Shown: positions 33,276-42,379, numbered from the stretch's first letter. The stretch: DNA of 64,000 nt from Terriglobia bacterium (GCA_020072585.1 JAIQGL010000026.1:116913-180912); one strand, 5' to 3'. Notes: a model not told the origin generated them from the sequence alone. Numbers and translations: made by a program.

Positions 33276-34706
33276 ATGAGACCATGCACTCTCATGCTCA
33301 AAACAGAGCCGCGAAACCTCGTTCTCCAAACTGACAGCTACAAGTTCACGCACTGGAAGCAGTATCCACCGGGCACCCAGCATGTTTACAGCTACCTGGA
33401 GTCGCGCGGAGGGATGTTTCCGCAGACGCTGTTCTTCGGGCTGCAATATTACCTGCGCAAATATCTTTGCGGGAGCGTGGTGAACGAAGAAGACGTTCTG
33501 GAGGCGCAGCAGTTTGTGGACCGCCATATTGCACCGGGCATCTTTAACGTTGATGGCTGGATGCACATTGTCCGCGCGCATGGCGGAAGGTTACCGGTGG
33601 TGATCAAGGCGGCGCCGGAAGGCAGCCTGGTGGACGTGCAAAATGTGCTGATGACCATTGAGAATACCGATCCCCAATGCTTCTGGCTGACGAACTATCT
33701 GGAGACGCTGCTGCTGAAGGTCTGGTATCCGATCACCGTGGCAACGCTCTCACAGTCCATACGCAGGGTAGTTGTTGCGGCGCTTCAGCGCTCAGGCGAC
33801 CCTTCACTGATCGACTTTAAACTCCATGACTTCGGTTACCGTGGGGTTTCCAGTGAAGAAACCGCCGGTATTGGCGCGGCAGCGCACCTTATCAACTTTA
33901 AAGGCACGGACACTGTTGCCGGCATCCGCGTGTTGCAGCAGTTCTACCAATCGCGCGAGATGGAAGGCTTCAGCATTCCCGCCGCCGAGCATTCCACGGT
34001 CACAGCGTGGGGCCGCGAGAATGAAGCGCAGGCCTACGAAAACATGCTCACGCAATTTCCCGAGGGGCTGGTAGCGGTGGTGAGCGATTCTTATAACGTT
34101 TATGAGGCTTGCGAAAAGCTGTGGGGAGAATTGTTGCGGGAAAAAGTCGAGCATCGGGCAGGGACGCTGGTGGTGCGCCCTGACTCAGGCAAGCCGCGCG
34201 AGGTGGTGCTGAAGGTGCTGGAAATCCTGGGCGCCAAGTTTGGTTATGAGACGAACGCAAAAAGCTACCGGGTGCTCAATTCCAAGATACGCGTGATCCA
34301 GGGCGACGGCGTCAACTACTGGACGATCCTGGATACGCTGACGGCGATGAATCGCGCCGGCTGGTCCGCAGACAACATTACCTTTGGCATGGGAGGAGCG
34401 TTGTTGCAGCAACTCAATCGTGACACGCAACAGTTTGCTTTCAAATGCTCCAACGTTACCGTGAACGGCGAAGACCGCGATGTTTTCAAAGATCCGGTGG
34501 AGGGTCGGGATAAAGCCTCCAAGCGCGGCCGGCTGGCATTGCACTTCAAGAACGGCGAGTGGAACACGGTACGCCAGCGCCGCGGCGCTGAGGACCCCGA
34601 CGATCGACTCAAGCCGGTTTTTCAGGATGGAGAGCTGCTGGTAACCCAGAGCGTGGCTGAAGTCCGGCGCCGCTCGCGGCTGGATGAGAGCGGGCAGCCT
34701 GCCTAA
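33276..34706 (+). CDS. nadV: Nicotinamide phosphoribosyltransferase
   Basis: NadV/NAMPT makes nicotinamide mononucleotide from nicotinamide and PRPP, the first step of the short NAD salvage route. The 476 residues show the family N-terminus LQTDSYKFTHWKQYPPGT, the substrate loop KLHDFGYRGVSSEETAG and the phosphorylated catalytic His239 in IPAAEHSTVTAWG. Also present are VVSDSYNVY, VVRPDSGKP and QGDGVNYWTI. Length matches the human and bacterial enzymes. No nadM/nadD partner is next to it. Its 3' end overlaps the convergent coxG-like gene by four bases. In bacteria the gene is patchily distributed, often by transfer. Confidence 0.95.
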   Translation: MRPCTLMLKTEPRNLVLQTDSYKFTHWKQYPPGTQHVYSYLESRGGMFPQTLFFGLQYYLRKYLCGSVVNEEDVLEAQQFVDRHIAPGIFNVDGWMHIVRAHGGRLPVVIKAAPEGSLVDVQNVLMTIENTDPQCFWLTNYLETLLLKVWYPITVATLSQSIRRVVVAALQRSGDPSLIDFKLHDFGYRGVSSEETAGIGAAAHLINFKGTDTVAGIRVLQQFYQSREMEGFSIPAAEHSTVTAWGRENEAQAYENMLTQFPEGLVAVVSDSYNVYEACEKLWGELLREKVEHRAGTLVVRPDSGKPREVVLKVLEILGAKFGYETNAKSYRVLNSKIRVIQGDGVNYWTILDTLTAMNRAGWSADNITFGMGGALLQQLNRDTQQFAFKCSNVTVNGEDRDVFKDPVEGRDKASKRGRLALHFKNGEWNTVRQRRGAEDPDDRLKPVFQDGELLVTQSVAEVRRRSRLDESGQPA

Positions 34707-35164
34707 GAATCCGCCGGGAGTTTGGCCTGCGCTTTCATTTCTGATTCCAGCGACTTGAAGAAGCGGCCCGCGAGCATGTTGGCGGTGGCCTGGATCATTC
34801 GCTGGCCCACGCTGGCAATGAGCCCGCCTACATTGACCTCGCCGGTGTATTGAATATCGGTGGCGCTGCCTGCGTCAGTAAGATTCAGCTCACCTGATCC
34901 TTTTACGAATCCTGGCTGACCTTTGCCTTCCACCACCAGCTTGTAGTGCTCCGGCGCAATAATGTCTTCCAGCGAGACAGTGGCGTTGAATACGCCCTTT
35001 ACCGGACCGACACCAGCGGTAAGCTTGGCGCTATATTGGTTCTCACCGGTTTTTTCCATCTGCTCACAACCGGGAATACACTTTTGCAGGACGGCAGGGT
35101 CAATCAGCGCGGCAAACATGAGCGCGCGCGGTGCGTCGATTTTCTGTGTGCCTTCAATCTTCAT
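34703..35164 (-). CDS. coxG: CoxG-like carbon monoxide dehydrogenase subunit G
   Basis: A 153-residue SRPBCC-fold protein of the CoxG family, found with molybdenum CO dehydrogenase-type operons and implicated in membrane anchoring or electron hand-over. Recognisable parts are MKIEGTQKIDAPRALMF, LQKCIPGCEQM, FVKGSGELNL and VNVGGLIASVGQRMI. The ATG at 35164 is preceded by AAAGGG seven bases upstream. It is the last gene of the minus-strand S-L-M-G order, separated from coxM by a 29-bp hairpin. Confidence 0.9.
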   Translation of the reverse strand: MKIEGTQKIDAPRALMFAALIDPAVLQKCIPGCEQMEKTGENQYSAKLTAGVGPVKGVFNATVSLEDIIAPEHYKLVVEGKGQPGFVKGSGELNLTDAGSATDIQYTGEVNVGGLIASVGQRMIQATANMLAGRFFKSLESEMKAQAKLPADS

Positions 35165-35177
35165 GGGAAAACCCTTT

Positions 35178-35259
35178 AACCACAAAGGACACGAAGATAC
35201 ACGAAGAGCAGTTACAGGCGATCCATTGAGCTTCGTGTTTCTTCGTGTCCTTTGTGGTT
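35178..35259. repeat. 29-bp near-perfect hairpin between coxM and coxG
   Basis: The arms at 35178-35206 and 35231-35259 are reverse complements over 29 bases with one mismatch, around a 24-base loop. Core words are CCACAAAGGACACGAAG and CTTCGTGTCCTTTGTGG. It fills the gap between coxM and coxG almost entirely. It may be a mobile palindromic repeat and may affect how much coxG is made relative to coxM. Confidence 0.85.
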
Positions 35260-35269
35260 CAGATGCGAA

Positions 35270-36133
35270 TTACTTTAAACGCGAAGCCGCGATCTCCAGT
35301 GCACGCCGCGTGTATACCGTTGCCAGTTGCTTGCGGTATTCAGCCGATGCGTAGAGATCAGAGTTTATATCTACCCCATCGGCGGCATGAGCGGCGGCCG
35401 CGGACAGAGTTTTGGCGTCCAGCGCATTGCCCTTGAGTCCACTTTCGACATTCGCCGCGCGATACGCTTTAGGTGAGACGCCGGTGATTCCAACGCCAGC
35501 CGACTGGCACTTGCCGCCATCAGCAGCCAGATTCACCGCGACACCGACCACTGCAAATCCTGAAGCTGGATGCCGGACTTTTACGTAAGCCTGTCCGGAT
35601 TTGCCTTTACCACCGGGGATACGGATTTCGCGCAGGATTTCTCCGGGCTCGAGCGCAGTGGTGAGCATTTCAACGAAGAAGCTGGTGGCTTTGATCACGC
35701 GATCGCCCCTGGCGCTGGTGGCAACGATCTCAGCGTCCAGTGCAAGGATGGCCGCCGGCCAGTCCGCCGCGGGATCAGAGTGTGCCACACTCCCGCCGAT
35801 TGTCCCTTTATTGCGTACCTGCATATCGCCCAGTTGAGTGGCCGTCTCCGGTAAGAGAGGGCATACGCGACGCAGCAGGTCAGAGGTCTCCACCTGAAAG
35901 TGCGTGGTCATGGCGCCGATACGGAGCTGTCCCGCTTCTTCCTTAATATAGGAGAGCTCCTTGATGCGGCCCAGGTCGATGAGAACCTTGGGCTGCATCA
36001 GGCGCAGCTTCATCGCGGGCAGCAGGCTGTGTCCGCCGGCCAGAATTTTGGCGTCGTCTTTGTGCGTGGCCAGGAGCGAGATTGCTTCATCAAGACTCTT
36101 GGCGGCGATGTAGTCAAAACTTGCTGGGATCAT
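35270..36133 (-). CDS. coxM: CoxM-like FAD-binding subunit of a molybdenum hydroxylase
   Basis: A 287-residue medium subunit carrying FAD, which takes electrons from the FeS subunit. FAD motifs are AGGHSLLPAMKLR (about 32-44) and TIGGSVAHSDPAADWP. The C-terminal domain has YVKVRHPASGFAVVGVAV. GGAG lies four bases before the ATG at 36133. It is 45 bases downstream of coxL, in the same operon. The physiological electron acceptor is probably the respiratory chain. Confidence 0.92.
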   Translation of the reverse strand: MIPASFDYIAAKSLDEAISLLATHKDDAKILAGGHSLLPAMKLRLMQPKVLIDLGRIKELSYIKEEAGQLRIGAMTTHFQVETSDLLRRVCPLLPETATQLGDMQVRNKGTIGGSVAHSDPAADWPAAILALDAEIVATSARGDRVIKATSFFVEMLTTALEPGEILREIRIPGGKGKSGQAYVKVRHPASGFAVVGVAVNLAADGGKCQSAGVGITGVSPKAYRAANVESGLKGNALDAKTLSAAAAHAADGVDINSDLYASAEYRKQLATVYTRRALEIAASRLK

Positions 36134-36177
36134 AAGACTCCTCATGTGGCACAGGCTTCTGGCCTGTGACCCTGCGC

Positions 36178-38508
36178 TTACGCGGCGCCTGCTGATTTCT
36201 TGTTGATGATCTGCCAGAGCACTTCAGGTTTGAGCGGCATATCCAGGTGGCGCACGCCATACGGGGCCAGTGCGTCAACGATGGCCGAGACAATGGCCGG
36301 TGTCGCGCCAATGGTTCCCGCTTCACCCACGCCTTTTGCACCCAGAGGATTCACCGGCGACGGCGTTTCCGTGCTGCCCAGTTCAAGGTGCGGGATCATG
36401 ATGGCTTTGGGCAAAGCATAGTCCATGAGGGTACCCGTAATCAGTTGGCCCTGGTCATCGTAAACAACTTCTTCATACAGGGCTTGGCCCATCGACTGAA
36501 CGATGCCCCCATGAATTTGGCCCTCAACGAGCATGGGGTTGATCTGTTTGCCGCAGTCATCGACTGCCACATAGCGCTGGAAATCGATCTCGCCGGTTTC
36601 TTTATTGATCTCAACCACGGCAATGTGCGTACCGAACGGGAAGGTAAAATTCTTGGGCTCGAAGAATGAAGTAGCGGCAAGTCCGGGCTCCATGTCTTCC
36701 GGAAGGCTCTTGGCGACGTGTGCCGCCAGCGTCACTTCCTGGATCGTGATCTGCTTGCCTGCCGCTGCCGATGAAGTGAACTTGCCCTCGGCAAAAGAAA
36801 TCGTGGAAGCATCCACCTGAAGCAGGTGTGCGGCAATCTTCCCGGCTTTGTCCTTCAGCTTCTGGATTGCCAGGTACACCGCGGTTCCGCCCACGGCCAG
36901 GCCGCGGCTGCCAAAAGTTCCAATGCCATACTGCACGATGGCCGTATCACCGTGGATGACCGTGACGTCATTCACTCCCACGCCCAGTTCATCGGCGGCG
37001 ATCTGCGCAAAAGACGTTTCCTCGCCCTGCCCATGTGGAGAAGCGCCTGTGAGCACGGTAACTTTCCCTGTCGGCTCGACTCGTACTGTTGCGCTCTCCC
37101 AGCCGCCTGCCGGCATCGCGGCGGACGGCCCGAGTGCGCAGATTTCCACGTACGTCGACACGCCGATCCCCATCAGACGGCCTTCTTTGCGCGCTGTCTG
37201 CTGATCTTGGCGAAGCTTGGTGTAATCCGCCATCTTCAGCGCTTTATCCAGCGCGCCCTGATAGTTGCCGCTGTCGTAGAAAAGTCCAGTGGCGGTCTTG
37301 AAAGGGAACTCGTTCGGCTGCGGGAAGTTTTTCCGCCGTACTTCCACCGGATCTTTCTTCAACTCCGCCGCCACCAGGTCCAGCGCACGCTCTACCACAT
37401 ACGTGGCTTCGGGCCGTCCCGCGCCGCGGTACGCATCCGTGGACATCTTGTTCGTAAACACGCCGGTCACGTTGATCTGGATTGCCGGAATTTTGTAGCA
37501 GCCGGAAAGCATCAGCCCGGTCAGCGTGGGAATGGCCGGCGTCAGCAACTGGAAGTACGAGCCCATATCGGCAAAAACGTTGTAGCGCAGCCCGGTCAGC
37601 GTGCCATCTTTCTTGAATCCGATTTCAATGTATCCCGTCTGCCCGCGCCCATGGATCGTGGCTTGCATATTCTCGCGCCGGCCTTCAATCCATTTCACCG
37701 GACGGTTGAGCTGCATGGAGATCCATCCCATCAGCGCTTCTTCCGCGTACACGTTCAGCTTTGAGCCAAAGCCGCCGCCGACCTCCGGCGTAATCAGCCG
37801 CAGCTTGTTTTCCGGCATGCCCAGCATGATGGCCACCTGCGTCCGGCACAGGTGGGGAATCTGCGTCGATGTCCAAAGAGTTAATTCCTGCTCGCCCGGA
37901 TAGTAACGCGCCAGCACGCCGCGCGTCTCCATGGCAATCGGCGCCAGCCGCTTGTGCAGGATCCTCTGCTTGATCACCTGGTCGGCCGATTTCAGCGCCG
38001 CTTCAATATCGCCTTCGCCCGCAGTGAGTTTGTACGCGACGTTCGTTCCAAACTGCTCATGGATCACCGGACTCTTTGCGTCAGCGGCTTTCTCTTCGTC
38101 CAGCGCTACCGGCAGCTCTTGATAGTCCACTTCAATCAGGTCCACGGCATCACGCGCGGCGGATTTTGATTCCGCCACCACCACCGCCACCGGATGTCCC
38201 ACAAAATAAACTTTGGTCGAGGCCAGCGCGCGATGGTCCGGAACTTTCAGATCAGGCAGCGCCGCGGCGCAGGGGACAGGACCGATTTTGGCTACATCTT
38301 TACCGGTATAAACCGCAACCACTCCGGGCAGCTTTTGCGCCGCCGTGGTGTCAATGCTCTTGATCCGTGCGTGCGCGTAGATGGAGCGCAGAAACACCGC
38401 ATGCAGCGTGTCCGGCAGGCGGATGTCATCAACATAGTGGGCCAGCCCCTGGATCAGCCGGGGATCTTCTGTGCGCTTGATTGGTTTGCCAACTGTCTTT
38501 TCCGCCAT
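36178..38508 (-). CDS. coxL: CoxL-like molybdopterin-binding large subunit, form II type
   Basis: A 776-residue xanthine-oxidase-family large subunit. The active-site loop is AYRGAGR (359-365), the form II signature; true CO dehydrogenases of form I have AYxCSFR. The catalytic glutamate is Glu729 in GVGEAGTIG. Cofactor loops GGGFGSKL and PHGQGEET are present. Form II enzymes have uncertain substrates: CO oxidation is claimed for a few and aldehydes or heterocycles are likely for others. GGGAGG is four bases before the ATG. The order coxS-coxL-coxM is the form II order. Confidence 0.92.
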   Translation of the reverse strand: MAEKTVGKPIKRTEDPRLIQGLAHYVDDIRLPDTLHAVFLRSIYAHARIKSIDTTAAQKLPGVVAVYTGKDVAKIGPVPCAAALPDLKVPDHRALASTKVYFVGHPVAVVVAESKSAARDAVDLIEVDYQELPVALDEEKAADAKSPVIHEQFGTNVAYKLTAGEGDIEAALKSADQVIKQRILHKRLAPIAMETRGVLARYYPGEQELTLWTSTQIPHLCRTQVAIMLGMPENKLRLITPEVGGGFGSKLNVYAEEALMGWISMQLNRPVKWIEGRRENMQATIHGRGQTGYIEIGFKKDGTLTGLRYNVFADMGSYFQLLTPAIPTLTGLMLSGCYKIPAIQINVTGVFTNKMSTDAYRGAGRPEATYVVERALDLVAAELKKDPVEVRRKNFPQPNEFPFKTATGLFYDSGNYQGALDKALKMADYTKLRQDQQTARKEGRLMGIGVSTYVEICALGPSAAMPAGGWESATVRVEPTGKVTVLTGASPHGQGEETSFAQIAADELGVGVNDVTVIHGDTAIVQYGIGTFGSRGLAVGGTAVYLAIQKLKDKAGKIAAHLLQVDASTISFAEGKFTSSAAAGKQITIQEVTLAAHVAKSLPEDMEPGLAATSFFEPKNFTFPFGTHIAVVEINKETGEIDFQRYVAVDDCGKQINPMLVEGQIHGGIVQSMGQALYEEVVYDDQGQLITGTLMDYALPKAIMIPHLELGSTETPSPVNPLGAKGVGEAGTIGATPAIVSAIVDALAPYGVRHLDMPLKPEVLWQIINKKSAGAA

Positions 38509-38529
38509 ATCGCCTCCCTGCAAATCTCT

Positions 38530-38694
38530 AAAACCTTACCGCTGATGAACGCTGATAAGAGCGGATTGCTTTAGTGCCTTCGTCTCAGCGATAGTTATTT
38601 CAATCTCGATGACTGCCCATTACTCGATTGGACCTAATCTCTTTCAGCTCTTGCTTGATCAGCGTTGATCCACGTTCATCAGCGGTAAGGTTTT
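38530..38694. repeat. Inverted repeat with 22-bp perfect arms between coxS and coxL
   Basis: The arms at 38530-38551 and 38673-38694 are perfect reverse complements and enclose about 120 bases. They contain the words CTTACCGCTGATGAACG and CGTTCATCAGCGGTAAG. Related but degenerate copies lie at 39938-39972, 44275-44309, 44806-44842 and possibly 59775-59797, so this is a dispersed family. The 214-base gap in the cox operon is otherwise empty. Confidence 0.8.
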
Positions 38695-38722
38695 CCTCCG
38701 CGTCTCCGCGGTGAATCCTCCG

Positions 38723-39208
38723 CTACCTTGCAACCGACTTCGATTTCATCTTTTTCGCCGCGCACTGCACGGCCTGCACAATGTTCTGGTATCCGGTGCA
38801 GCGGCAAAGGTTCCCTTCCAGGCCGTGGCGTATCTCTTCATCCGTGGGGTCAGGGTTGCGCTGCAAGATCTGCGCGGACGCCATGATCATGCCCGGCGTG
38901 CAGTAGCCGCATTGCAGTCCATGGTGCTCCCAGAACCCGCTCTGCACCGGATGCAGCTCGCCACCCTGCGCCAGCCCTTCAATGGTGGTTACCGTTGAGC
39001 CATCGGCCTGCGCCGCCAGCATGGTGCAACTCTTCACCGCCTGCCCGTCCACCATGACCGTGCATGCGCCGCACAGGGAAGTTTCACAGCCCACGTGCGT
39101 TCCGGTCAGGTTCAGCACGTCGCGTATGTACTGCACCAGCAGCAGGCGCGGCTCAATCTCATTCTGGTGCGTCACGCCATTTACGGTGACACTGATTGTC
39201 TTCTTCAT
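38723..39208 (-). CDS. coxS: CoxS-like [2Fe-2S] subunit
   Basis: A 161-residue small subunit with two [2Fe-2S] clusters linking the molybdenum and FAD subunits. The plant-type cluster ligands are Cys41, Cys46, Cys49 and Cys61 ([11 protein letters not shown] and KSC). The second, helical cluster uses Cys100, Cys103, Cys135 and Cys137 (CGYCTPG and [10 protein letters not shown]). It is the first gene of the minus-strand operon coxS-L-M-G. No coxD/E/F or other maturation genes are in the window. Confidence 0.94.
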   Translation of the reverse strand: MKKTISVTVNGVTHQNEIEPRLLLVQYIRDVLNLTGTHVGCETSLCGACTVMVDGQAVKSCTMLAAQADGSTVTTIEGLAQGGELHPVQSGFWEHHGLQCGYCTPGMIMASAQILQRNPDPTDEEIRHGLEGNLCRCTGYQNIVQAVQCAAKKMKSKSVAR

Positions 39209-40172
39209 GGCACCACCTCTTCAGCAGCTTGGGGAACTTTTAGTCGCAGGACATATTAAATGGTTCGGCGGGTACTTGCCACCACGGGGCTTTGTCCCGA
39301 TGGGAAATATTACGGCCTGGCGTGATTTCAAATTTCAAAATATAAAATTCCAAATTGGATCGCAGAAGCTGCTTGTGTTCGCCAAAACGTATAACCCTTG
39401 TCATTCCGACCGAAAACCACGCGACCGAAGGGAGCGGGGTTGAGTGGAGGAACCCCGATAGCGCTTCCTCTGCCATGCCGCGTAGGGAGTTCGTACAAGA
39501 CAAGCAGTTGCAGCGGGTCCACGATGCGCTTGGCTTTCAGGTAGTTGACAGGTGCGTGAACTAGCGCAAGGTGTTATAGCCGGCCCGATCTGCGCTCACC
39601 TGAAATGCAAAGACATCATTCAGGCTCTCGACCTGTGCCTTTACACGCGTGGCAGGGAATTCTAGTCTGCCCCTGCCGAAAGTAGCCATGGCCATGACAA
39701 CGCTTGCAAACCGGGCCTTTCAGGGAGCGTCCAAACAAAATGTCAAACAGGCTCTTACGCGTTTTTGGGGGATTGGAAGCCATAATACCTCCACCTGATA
39801 CAGGCCCAGTATTTCATCCTCGGCGTACGGGCCGCCAGTGGCCTGAAGAGAATTGTGTTGAAGAAAACCGTATGCGATCTCTGCCTATTTATCAGATTTA
39901 TGAAAAGGCTATTCTTGGCCTTACCTCGTCCGTTCCTAAATCCGCGTTTATCCGTGTTCATCAGTGGTGAGCTTTCCTCTGTCTCCCCGCTTCACAATCT
40001 AAAGCATCCGCTTCACATTGTTCGGCACCCGCTTTACATTCTTCGTTTCTTCTCGCTTCGCTCTTTTTTCGTTGCATCTCTCCGCATATTCCATTACATA
40101 AAAAAGGCGGACGCGCCCGGTGTTACAAGCACCGAACGCGCCCTGACCAAAATCACCTGAATAAGAGGCGAT
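39209..40172. other. Repeat-rich region upstream of coxS
   Basis: No intact gene is seen in these 964 bases. At about 39395-39470 lies a repeat of the common TGTCATTCCGACC...GAGGAACCCC type. At 39505-39564 is an acetyltransferase remnant. At 39938-39972 is a copy of the GTTCATCAGTGG family. A 44-codon minus-strand frame near 39559-39693 (ending NDVFAFQVSADRAGYNTLR) could be a gene scrap but has no ribosome-binding site. The promoter of the cox operon must lie here but was not identified. Confidence 0.5.
39505..39564 (+). pseudogene. 3' remnant of an AAC(6')-like acetyltransferase gene
   Basis: The frame reads QLQRVHDALGFQVVDRCVN and then a stop. This matches the C-terminus of the intact acetyltransferase at 62252-62725, SQRVHEALGYEVVDRCVHF, over 19 residues with 13 identities by eye. 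Nothing upstream in any frame continues the match; a dispersed repeat adjoins it instead. It is probably the tail of a gene destroyed by rearrangement. Confidence 0.65.
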
Positions 40173-40445
40173 ATGGCTGATCTTGAGTTTAACAGCCGTG
40201 AGCAAGAGGGTATGTATCGGCTGCTGGTCCTGCTCAATAGCTCTTTGCAGTTCATCATGAAACGGCTGGAAGAAATAGCCGGAAACAAGCTTTTAGACCC
40301 CAGATACCTCAAGGACATGGCAGGACTCACCCAGGAGGTTCAAACCACTCTGGACGAAACGGTCAAACGGAAAGGGGCAAAATCGCCCATACCGGAAAAA
40401 GAAACGCCCAAACCCCAAAGCCCGGAAGAAGAAAAAGAAGAATGA
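40173..40445 (+). CDS. Small hypothetical protein, 90 aa
   Basis: Not recognised. The first 65 residues are helical (SREQEGMYRLLVLLNSSLQFIMKRLEEI), followed by a Lys/Glu/Pro-rich tail ending in EEEKEE. There is no signal or membrane segment. AAGAGG lies upstream of the ATG. An imperfect GC-rich hairpin precedes it (about 40108-40142). It sits at the edge of the repeat-rich AT-shifted region, and its age and function are unclear. Confidence 0.6.
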   Translation: MADLEFNSREQEGMYRLLVLLNSSLQFIMKRLEEIAGNKLLDPRYLKDMAGLTQEVQTTLDETVKRKGAKSPIPEKETPKPQSPEEEKEE

Positions 40446-40503
40446 AGAAGACGCCCCGCCCTGAAGACGTGGACCAGGCCGCTGCGCGCATAACGACAGC
40501 CTA

Positions 40504-40655
40504 AGCGCCGGAGGCGCGACCACAAGTTAGCCCACACTGGAGGCGAGCGACCGGGGCCCCGACACGCGCGGGTTTCGCGTGTTGGGTGAGCATGCGAAGC
40601 CGGAAGTGTGGGTTGGCTGCAAGAGAAAATCAAGCGCCGAAGGTGCGGCACAGAA
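40504..40655. repeat. Composite palindromic repeat
   Basis: This 150-base block holds GCGCCGGAGGCGC and, at its end, AAGCGCCGAAGGTGCGGC. Between them are nested hairpins: outer arms CCCACACT (40531-40538) and AGTGTGGG (40605-40612), inner arms ACACGCG (40562-40568) and CGCGTGT (40576-40582). A related GAGCGCCGTAGGTGCGGC occurs at about 42428-42446, before the TIR gene. It looks like a REP-type element. Confidence 0.65.
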
Positions 40656-40763
40656 TGGCGTAGATTTGTTTTAGGGTACGAAATTCATGGAAATTCTGAT
40701 CGAGGGATCAAAAGCGCGATAATGCATCTGACTTCCGCGATGCAGATTGGTGGAGATAGGGTT

Positions 40764-41354
40764 ATGGCGACATTTCCAGCTTTCCTACGAAACTTCCAAA
40801 TGTATCCACAGAAGGGCGCGGCATATGAGTTCTTATCGCCTCTTCTGGGACAACTCAAGCAGGTTGATTTTGTTCTCCGCGTGGCAAATCCATTGGCAAA
40901 TCAGGGGCAAATGGATTCAAATTTGGATGAGTCACTGAAAAATGCCATCCTCGCCCTTGGGGCATCGCCCGTTCATTTACCACTCCCTCCTGGGGTTCCC
41001 CAGAAGTTGGATTTTGCCTTCAAGTATGCTGACCAGACCGTAGCGGTTGAAATCGAGAAGGCGAATCGAGAAAAAATTCTCCGTGACATCCTTAAATGTC
41101 ATATGTATTTTCACTCTTATGCTAACTTCGCAATTGTTGCGCTCCCAAAGAACTATCCCCACTTGCACGGTGTCTGGGATCTCTTCGACTTTGGTAAGCA
41201 GAGATTCGATGAGTGCAACACTTACGGCTTCGGCACGGCAGGGAATCTTGGGCGTATCCTTCTTCTGGGTTTTCAACAGTTCGACGCCTCCACCAACGAG
41301 CCTCTATCCGTGGAAACACGGCAAAGAATGCGTGCTCACGCATCTGGCAGGTGA
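40764..41354 (+). CDS. Putative PD-(D/E)xK-like restriction-type nuclease
   Basis: A 196-residue protein of visibly lower GC than its neighbours. The core LDFAF-x-YADQTVAVEIEKANREKILRD has Asp83, Glu96 and Glu98 followed by Lys99. A D...ExE arrangement on a beta-hairpin followed by a helix is what BamHI/BglII-type nucleases show, where Glu or Gln replaces the usual Lys. The downstream hydrophobic strand FAIVALPKNY fits the fold. The ATG at 40764 is favoured by GGAG eight bases upstream; earlier ATGs exist at 40722 and 40740. No methylase gene is adjacent, so a classic restriction-modification pair is unlikely. The function is an inference from motif geometry. Confidence 0.6.
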   Translation: MATFPAFLRNFQMYPQKGAAYEFLSPLLGQLKQVDFVLRVANPLANQGQMDSNLDESLKNAILALGASPVHLPLPPGVPQKLDFAFKYADQTVAVEIEKANREKILRDILKCHMYFHSYANFAIVALPKNYPHLHGVWDLFDFGKQRFDECNTYGFGTAGNLGRILLLGFQQFDASTNEPLSVETRQRMRAHASGR

Positions 41355-41460
41355 CATCTTGCATAACTCGCACACCGGAATGCCACTATCACCCTAATCT
41401 TGCTGTAAGTTGGACGATTCTATTCTCCTATATCTGCCCAACGTTACGAGATAATTCGAT

Positions 41461-42363
41461 ATGTCTCTTTCTGAAGAAGTAAGACGTTCCGATGCTCTTG
41501 CCCTCTTGGGTCAGTTATTCGTGACATTAGGGGACGGACCGATTGACTGCACTTTTTTTGATTGCTCTGATGCAGTTTATGCAGAAGTTAAGATTACATC
41601 CTGGGATGAACTCTGCTCAGAAGGTTTACTAATAAAGAAAACTGATTCATTTTATGCCCTCACTGCTAACGGATGGAGCGAAGGTCTCATCCGCACTGAT
41701 GTTGTGTCAACCAGTGCGTTCAGTCAGCGTATCGGCCAATTAGCAAAGTCTCTCAAAGATCAGATTAAGGGTCGGCAGAAGTCCGCGATTATGCCATTTG
41801 ATGATGTTGTCCGATTTGCCAGCCTTCCTGCGGGTTGGGTATTCAACGCGATAGATTCTCACTTGATCAGTCGAGTGCATGGTAAACGGGACGCATCTTG
41901 GTTTGAGGGAGCTCGAGGACGTGTGGTCGAAATTCCAAGGGATTTTGGCCTGATCGAAGTAGATCTATTTGCTGATGTTAGAGCAGAAAACCTCAAGTTA
42001 ATGGAAACGGTTGAACGAATGGAGGAATTGTATACCGACTATAGATGCGATATTTGTTCAGCACCTTTAACAACTCGCGGATCATGGGAGCATGAATATG
42101 GCTCAGAAGAGATCATGGAATACGCATGCGGGATGACGATCGGTGCTCCTTATGGAGATACCCCTTGTACACAAAGCCCTAATTTCCCCAAATTTGAAGA
42201 TCTAGTGTTGACTACCAAATATGATGGAAACATGTGGTGGTGCTTTGCCCACGCCAAGTCTTGCTCTATTTATCTGAGCAATACTTCTGCTAAGACGGAG
42301 GAAGAGGCCAAAGCAGAGATGCATAATCGATATCTGGAACGTGCGAAGCACTGGAAAAGGTGA
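41461..42363 (+). CDS. Unknown protein with winged-helix-like N-terminus and Cys-rich C-terminus
   Basis: Not recognised. A 300-residue AT-rich gene. Residues about 10-80 look like a winged helix (DALALLGQLFVTL, WDELCSEGLLIKKTDSFYALTANGW). A helical middle (about 85-135) and a short coiled segment (174-192) follow. The C-terminal third has Cys196-x-x-Cys199, Cys223, Cys236, Cys261, His264 and Cys268, a likely zinc-binding module around CDICSAPLTTRGSWEHEYG and WWCFAHAKSC. It lies between a putative nuclease and a TIR protein, 106 bases after the first and about 143 before the second. It may be a sensor or regulator of that locus. Confidence 0.75.
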   Translation: MSLSEEVRRSDALALLGQLFVTLGDGPIDCTFFDCSDAVYAEVKITSWDELCSEGLLIKKTDSFYALTANGWSEGLIRTDVVSTSAFSQRIGQLAKSLKDQIKGRQKSAIMPFDDVVRFASLPAGWVFNAIDSHLISRVHGKRDASWFEGARGRVVEIPRDFGLIEVDLFADVRAENLKLMETVERMEELYTDYRCDICSAPLTTRGSWEHEYGSEEIMEYACGMTIGAPYGDTPCTQSPNFPKFEDLVLTTKYDGNMWWCFAHAKSCSIYLSNTSAKTEEEAKAEMHNRYLERAKHWKR

Positions 42364-42379
42364 GCAAATTTATGCCGTC

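Noticed and set aside
35178..35259. Terminator ending the cox operon before coxG
   Set aside because: The hairpin has no T run on the minus strand, and coxG is a usual member of such operons.
36826..37764. 312-codon plus-strand frame opposite coxL
   Set aside because: It is antisense to a clearly conserved molybdopterin subunit. The frame is Arg/His/Pro-rich with no motif or ribosome-binding site and is a codon-bias shadow.
40722..41354. Classic type II restriction-modification pair
   Set aside because: A nuclease-like core is present, but no DNA methyltransferase motif (such as DPPY or PCQ) is found in the neighbouring genes.
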